Source: Xanthobacteraceae bacterium (lineage in GTDB: Bacteria > Pseudomonadota > Alphaproteobacteria > Rhizobiales > Xanthobacteraceae). From it: a stretch of DNA of 22,888 nt. The DNA lies in the NCBI GenBank assembly GCA_019746355.1, contig JAIESC010000039.1, forward strand, positions 1 to 22,888. The letters are read 5' to 3'. The position numbers and the translations under genes are program-made. Within the stretch, counting starts at the first letter, position 1, and the number at the start of each line of letters is the position of its first letter. This document shows, in pieces, positions 20,503-22,888 of the stretch. Below the pieces are notes generated by a model. That model did no database searches, was not told where the DNA came from, and worked only from the letters and a program-made list of their open reading frames with translations.

Positions 20503-21960
20503 GTGAAGCAGAACGGCAGCGACGTCATTGAAGAAATTAGCATTCGAGCCGAAGCGGCCGAACCGGCACCAGCCGGTTCCGGCATCGCTGCAATGTTCGC
20601 CGAGCGCGAGGCCGAGCGCTATGCCATGCACAGCCGCCATCTCAACGAGCAGATGGTGCGGGTGCTGCGCACCATCGGCTACGACGTGCAGTTTCGCCGC
20701 GGCAAGGGCCAGTACCTGTTCGACCGCGACGATGACCGCTATCTCGACCTGCTGAGCGGCTTCGGCGTGTTCGGCGTCGGCCGCAACCACGCTGCGCTGC
20801 GCGACGCGCTCCGCGACGTGCTCGACAATGACCTGCCCAATCTCGTTCAGCTCGACGTCTCGACGCTCGCCGGAATCCTCGCCGAGCGCCTGCTCGCGCA
20901 GGCGCCCTACCTCGACAAGGTGTTCTTCGCCAATTCCGGTGCGGAGGCGGTCGAGGCCGCGATCAAATTTGCGCGCACGGCCGCCGGCCGGCCGGGCATC
21001 CTGTTCTGTGATCATGCGTTCCACGGCCTGACCAACGGCGCGCTGTCGCTCAACGGCGACGCGATCTTCCGCGACGGGTTCGAGCCGCTGCTCGGCGACA
21101 CGTTCAGCGTTCCGTTCAACGACCTCGCGGCGCTCGAGCGCGCGCTGGCCTCGCGCAAGATCGCGGCGTTCTTCGTCGAGCCGATCCAGGGCAAGGGCGT
21201 CAACATGCCGGCCGACGGCTATCTCGCCGCAGCCGCGGAGCTGTGCCGCCGCCACGGCACGCTGTTCGTCGCCGACGAGATCCAGACCGGGCTTGGCCGC
21301 ACCGGCCGCTTCCTTGCGGTCGAGCACTGGAACGTCGAGCCGGACATGGTGCTGCTCGCCAAGGCACTGTCGGGCGGCCACGTTCCGTGCGGCGCGGTGC
21401 TGATGCGCAAGCCGATTTTCGACAAGATGTTCAGCCGCATGGACCGTGCCGTGGTGCACGGCTCGACGTTTTCCAAGAACGACCTGGCGATGGCCGCAGG
21501 TATCGCCACCCTCGACGTGATCCGCGAAGAGCGGCTGATCGAGAACGCCGCGCGCACCGGCGAACGGATCATGCAGGGGCTATCGGCGCTGGTGCCCGAC
21601 TACGAAATGCTGAAGCAAGTGCGCGGCAAGGGGCTGATGATCGGCGTCGAGTTCGGTGCGCCGGAGTCGTTCCGCCTAAAGGCCGCGTGGAGCCTGCTCG
21701 AGACCGCGAACAAGGGCCTGTTCTGCCAGCTCATCACCATCCCGCTGTTCAAGGAGCACAAGGTCCTCTGCCAGGTCGCGGGCCACGGCCTGCACACCAT
21801 CAAGCTGCTCCCGGCGCTCGTCATCAGTGACGAGGACTGCAACTGGATCGTGGATTCTTTCGACACTGTCATCGCTGGCAGTCACAAGGTGCCGGGCGCG
21901 GTCTGGTCGCTCGGCAAGACGCTGGTCAGCCACGCCGCCAAGGCGCGCAGCGCCGGCTGA
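20503..21960 (+). CDS. Class III PLP-dependent aminotransferase (HpnO/acetylornithine type)
   Basis: From the GTG at 20503 the product has 485 residues. Features in order: YLFDRDDDRYLDLLSGFGVF (substrate entrance), NSGAEAVEAAIKFAR from about 144 (phosphate site), HAFHGLT, EPIQGKGVN, DEIQTGLGRTG with Asp258 pairing with the PLP pyridine nitrogen, and AKALSGG with Lys287 as the Schiff-base lysine. It ends with a family-typical tail (KVPGAVWSLGKTL). This is much like my memory of the hopanoid-associated HpnO group, which makes aminobacteriohopanetriol in Rhodopseudomonas, but no other hopanoid gene is here, so I left the symbol empty. The start is uncertain: ATG at 20434 gives 23 more residues, ATG at 20593 is shorter. 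The gap before it (180 bases) suggests its own promoter. Confidence 0.88.
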   Translation: MKQNGSDVIEEISIRAEAAEPAPAGSGIAAMFAEREAERYAMHSRHLNEQMVRVLRTIGYDVQFRRGKGQYLFDRDDDRYLDLLSGFGVFGVGRNHAALRDALRDVLDNDLPNLVQLDVSTLAGILAERLLAQAPYLDKVFFANSGAEAVEAAIKFARTAAGRPGILFCDHAFHGLTNGALSLNGDAIFRDGFEPLLGDTFSVPFNDLAALERALASRKIAAFFVEPIQGKGVNMPADGYLAAAAELCRRHGTLFVADEIQTGLGRTGRFLAVEHWNVEPDMVLLAKALSGGHVPCGAVLMRKPIFDKMFSRMDRAVVHGSTFSKNDLAMAAGIATLDVIREERLIENAARTGERIMQGLSALVPDYEMLKQVRGKGLMIGVEFGAPESFRLKAAWSLLETANKGLFCQLITIPLFKEHKVLCQVAGHGLHTIKLLPALVISDEDCNWIVDSFDTVIAGSHKVPGAVWSLGKTLVSHAAKARSAG

Positions 21961-21974
21961 TACCTTTGGCTCCA

Positions 21975-21990
21975 GTTCCCGCACGGGAAC
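21975..21990. promoter_or_regulatory. Palindrome GTTCCC-GCAC-GGGAAC
   Basis: A perfect inverted repeat with six-base arms and a four-base centre GCAC, 15 bases after the aminotransferase stop. It shares the centre GCAC with the palindrome at 22028-22043, 53 bases away centre to centre. It could be a repressor site, a small hairpin, or the end of the upstream mRNA. Confidence 0.35.
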
Positions 21991-22027
21991 AGCGCGGCGT
22001 GTTTGTCGGTCATAACCTGACATCGAA

Positions 22028-22043
22028 CTGAACGCACGTTCAG
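22028..22043. promoter_or_regulatory. Candidate TetR-type operator CTGAAC-GCAC-GTTCAG
   Basis: A perfect 16-base palindrome with an unusual core TGAACGCACGTTCA. Palindromes of the form TGAACG--CGTTCA are typical binding sites of TetR/AcrR-family repressors. No such regulator is encoded in this window, so it would have to act from elsewhere. The site is 177 bases before the next start codon. Confidence 0.4.
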
Positions 22044-22219
22044 CAACGCTGCCGCATCGGCCTTTTCGCGCAGAACCGTTTCACGCTTCGCCGGATATGC
22101 TCGAGCGCAGGCCGGCGATGACGTTGCCGAAACAAATTTCCGACAAATTGGCGGAGCTTTTTTTTCGCGGGCGACACCTTCTAACGCGACTGCATGGGTC
22201 GCACTGGGGAGAAAAATCA

Positions 22220-22564
22220 ATGAGGAAGATGTTGCTGGGTGTTGCAACCAGCGCTGCTCTCGCCGCCGCAACGCTTGCGCCGACAACGGCCGAGGCACGC
22301 TGCCGCAGCTGCGGCGTGGGACTGGGGATCGCCGGCGGACTGGTCGCAGGCGCGGTCATCGGCAGCGCGATCGCAAGCTCGCCCGCCTACGCCTATCCGC
22401 GCGCCTATTATCCGGTGGCGGGCTATGAGCCCTATCCGGCCTACGCCGCGGCACCGGCCTATGCCTGCCCGGGCGGCTACTGGGCGCGCCGTCCGATCCG
22501 CGATCCGTACGGCGTTGTCGTCGGCTGGAGCCGTCCGCGCTTCTTCTGCCCGGCGGCTTATTGA
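22220..22564 (+). CDS. Small secreted Tyr/Pro/Ala-rich protein with glycine-zipper segment
   Basis: The product has 114 residues. MRKMLLGVATSAALAAATLA ending TTAEA is a signal peptide. The mature part has GVGLGIAGGLVAGAVIGSAI (about 33-52), a glycine-zipper-like stretch that could insert in a membrane or oligomerise, then a Tyr/Pro/Ala-rich part (SSPAYAYPRAYYPVAGYEPY) and an end WARRPIRDPYGVVVGWSRPR then FFCPAAY. Cys at 28, 31, 83 and 110. Similar small hypothetical proteins are common in Bradyrhizobium relatives; their role is unknown. GGGGAGAAA precedes the start at 22220, which is preferred to the open frame from 22097. Its last codons are copied downstream (see the tandem repeat). Confidence 0.8.
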   Translation: MRKMLLGVATSAALAAATLAPTTAEARCRSCGVGLGIAGGLVAGAVIGSAIASSPAYAYPRAYYPVAGYEPYPAYAAAPAYACPGGYWARRPIRDPYGVVVGWSRPRFFCPAAY

Positions 22565-22700
22565 TCGAGCGTTTGGCGTTTGAATGAGCCCGGCGAGCGC
22601 GCCAGCGCCGCCGGGTTTTCTATAGTCTTTCGTAGCCCGCATGGAGCGCAGCGGAATGCGGGAACATCCACCCGGATTTCGCTTCGCTCCATCCGGGCTA
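22536..22700 (+). repeat. Tandem unit 1: gene tail, terminator and palindromic repeat
   Basis: A 165-base unit running from the last eight codons of the Tyr/Pro-rich protein gene through its terminator and a GTAGCCCG-type palindromic repeat. The next unit starts at 22701 with the same CGCGCTTCTTCTGCCCGG sequence, and the first 31 bases and the 72-base palindromic repeat are identical in both. The part between is similar but has diverged. Confidence 0.88.
22589..22620 (+). terminator. Intrinsic terminator of the Tyr/Pro-rich protein gene
   Basis: CCCGGCG (22589-22595) pairs with CGCCGGG (22609-22615) around a 13-base GC-rich loop, followed by TTTTC. It stands 24 bases after the stop codon. 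Confidence 0.75.
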
Positions 22701-22702
22701 CG
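22631..22702 (+). repeat. Palindromic intergenic repeat, GTAGCCCG family (copy 2)
   Basis: A 72-base element from CGTAGCCCGCATGGAGCG to TCCATCCGGGCTACG, with the two inner hairpins CCCGCAT/ATGCGGG and CCGGAT/ATCCGG. Identical in all 72 bases to copy 3 and in inverse orientation to copy 1. Confidence 0.9.
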
Positions 22703-22753
22703 CGCTTCTTCTGCCCGGCGGCTTATTGATCCACCGATCTGCGTTTGAGCTGG

Positions 22754-22788
22754 CCCGGCGGATGCGCGAGCAGCGCCGGGTTTTCTTC
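22754..22788 (+). terminator. Duplicated intrinsic terminator (unit 2)
   Basis: CCCGGCG (22754-22760) pairs with CGCCGGG (22774-22780) around a 13-base loop, followed by TTTTCTTC. The stem is the same as in unit 1 while the loop differs, which suggests the hairpin is kept by selection or that it came from a common ancestor copy. Confidence 0.7.
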
Positions 22789-22790
22789 AG

Positions 22791-22817
22791 TCGTCGTAGT
22801 CGTCGTAGTCGTCGTAG
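22791..22817 (+). repeat. Three tandem copies of a 9-base microrepeat
   Basis: TCGTCGTAG occurs three times in a row, between the second terminator and the third palindromic repeat. The last copy merges with the start of that repeat (CGTAG). Unit 1 has a single imperfect copy at the same place (CTTTCGTAG, 22627-22635), so this is a recent slippage expansion. Confidence 0.9.
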
Positions 22818-22884
22818 CCCGCATGGAGCGCAGCGGAATGCGGGAACATCCACCCGGATTTCGCTTCGCTCCATCCGGGCTACG
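22813..22884 (+). repeat. Palindromic intergenic repeat, GTAGCCCG family (copy 3)
   Basis: Identical to copy 2 over 72 bases. It is the last complete element before the window edge. Confidence 0.9.
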
Positions 22885-22888
22885 CGCT

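Larger units (their letters stand above)
21961..22219. other. Intergenic region upstream of the Tyr/Pro-rich protein gene
   Basis: The 259-base gap between the aminotransferase stop and the next gene contains the two palindromes described next and a run of eight T at 22158-22165. The T-run is preceded only by a weak stem, so it is probably not the aminotransferase terminator. No clear sigma-70 promoter pair was found. Confidence 0.5.
22701..22882 (+). repeat. Tandem unit 2: duplicated gene tail, terminator and palindromic repeat
   Basis: A 182-base copy of unit 1. Its first codons in frame (22703-22729) read RFFCPAAY then TGA, an exact copy of the C terminus of the upstream protein, without a gene attached. 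The extra length compared with unit 1 is largely from three copies of TCGTCGTAG at 22791-22817. The last six bases of the window (22883-22888, CGCGCT) repeat the start of the unit, consistent with a third unit beyond the edge. Confidence 0.88.

Noticed and set aside
20356..21459. A 367-codon frame on the minus strand
   Set aside because: Antisense to the aminotransferase, whose PLP motifs are unmistakable.
22097..22219. N-terminal extension of the Tyr/Pro-rich protein from 22097
   Set aside because: A clean signal peptide and ribosome site begin at 22220. The upstream codons look non-coding.
22791..22817. Short tandem repeats as a CRISPR array
   Set aside because: Units of 9 bases without spacers, and no cas genes.

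Overview
The window looks like chromosomal DNA from a GC-rich alphaproteobacterium of the order Hyphomicrobiales, probably near Bradyrhizobium, Rhodopseudomonas or Pseudolabrys. The reasons are the very high GC content, strong third-position GC bias, alphaproteobacterial-type protein families, and dispersed palindromic repeats of two kinds typical of that group (GTAGCCCG...CGGGCTAC and GTCATTCCGG...CCGGAATGAC). The genus is inferred from style, not proven. I see no rRNA, tRNA, phage, insertion sequence or CRISPR array.

Layout. 1-484 has no convincing gene but a run of GC-rich hairpins. 485-5357 is a string of small, mostly single-gene units: a double YciI-domain protein, a YqaA-type membrane protein, a lipocalin-like secreted protein, four further small secreted or membrane proteins of unknown function, and a flavin reductase-like protein. 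Palindromic repeats lie between several of them. 5644-8962 holds a Nudix hydrolase, a leftward operon (acetyltransferase, LysE-type exporter, short-chain dehydrogenase) and a RidA protein.

9007-20322 is a catabolism and transport region. It has five periplasmic solute-binding proteins of the Bug/TctC family of tripartite tricarboxylate transporters (9007-9999, 10188-11162, 11229-12212, 12325-13290, 18219-19202) but no TctA or TctB membrane subunit. Among them are a translationally coupled pair (class-F-like flavin monooxygenase of the NtaA/SnaA/DszA type plus a DOPA 4,5-dioxygenase-like protein), a DUF3500 Tat-exported protein, and a rightward cluster of nitronate monooxygenase, carboxymuconolactone decarboxylase-like protein, Bug receptor, divergent CinA/PncC-like protein and a second carboxymuconolactone decarboxylase-like protein. 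The simplest reading is capture of carboxylated, probably aromatic, compounds outside the cell followed by flavin-dependent oxidation and ring cleavage. The substrates cannot be read from sequence.

20503-21960 encodes a class III PLP aminotransferase resembling the hopanoid-associated HpnO group. 22220-22564 encodes a small secreted Tyr/Pro-rich protein. Its last codons, its terminator and a 72-base palindromic repeat are duplicated in tandem directly downstream, and the window ends at what looks like the start of a third copy.

Most promising for follow-up: the coupled monooxygenase/dioxygenase pair beside orphan Bug receptors; the CinA-like protein that has lost the family's Ser and Lys positions inside a Bug/CMD cluster; and the tandem gene-tail-terminator-repeat array at the right edge.
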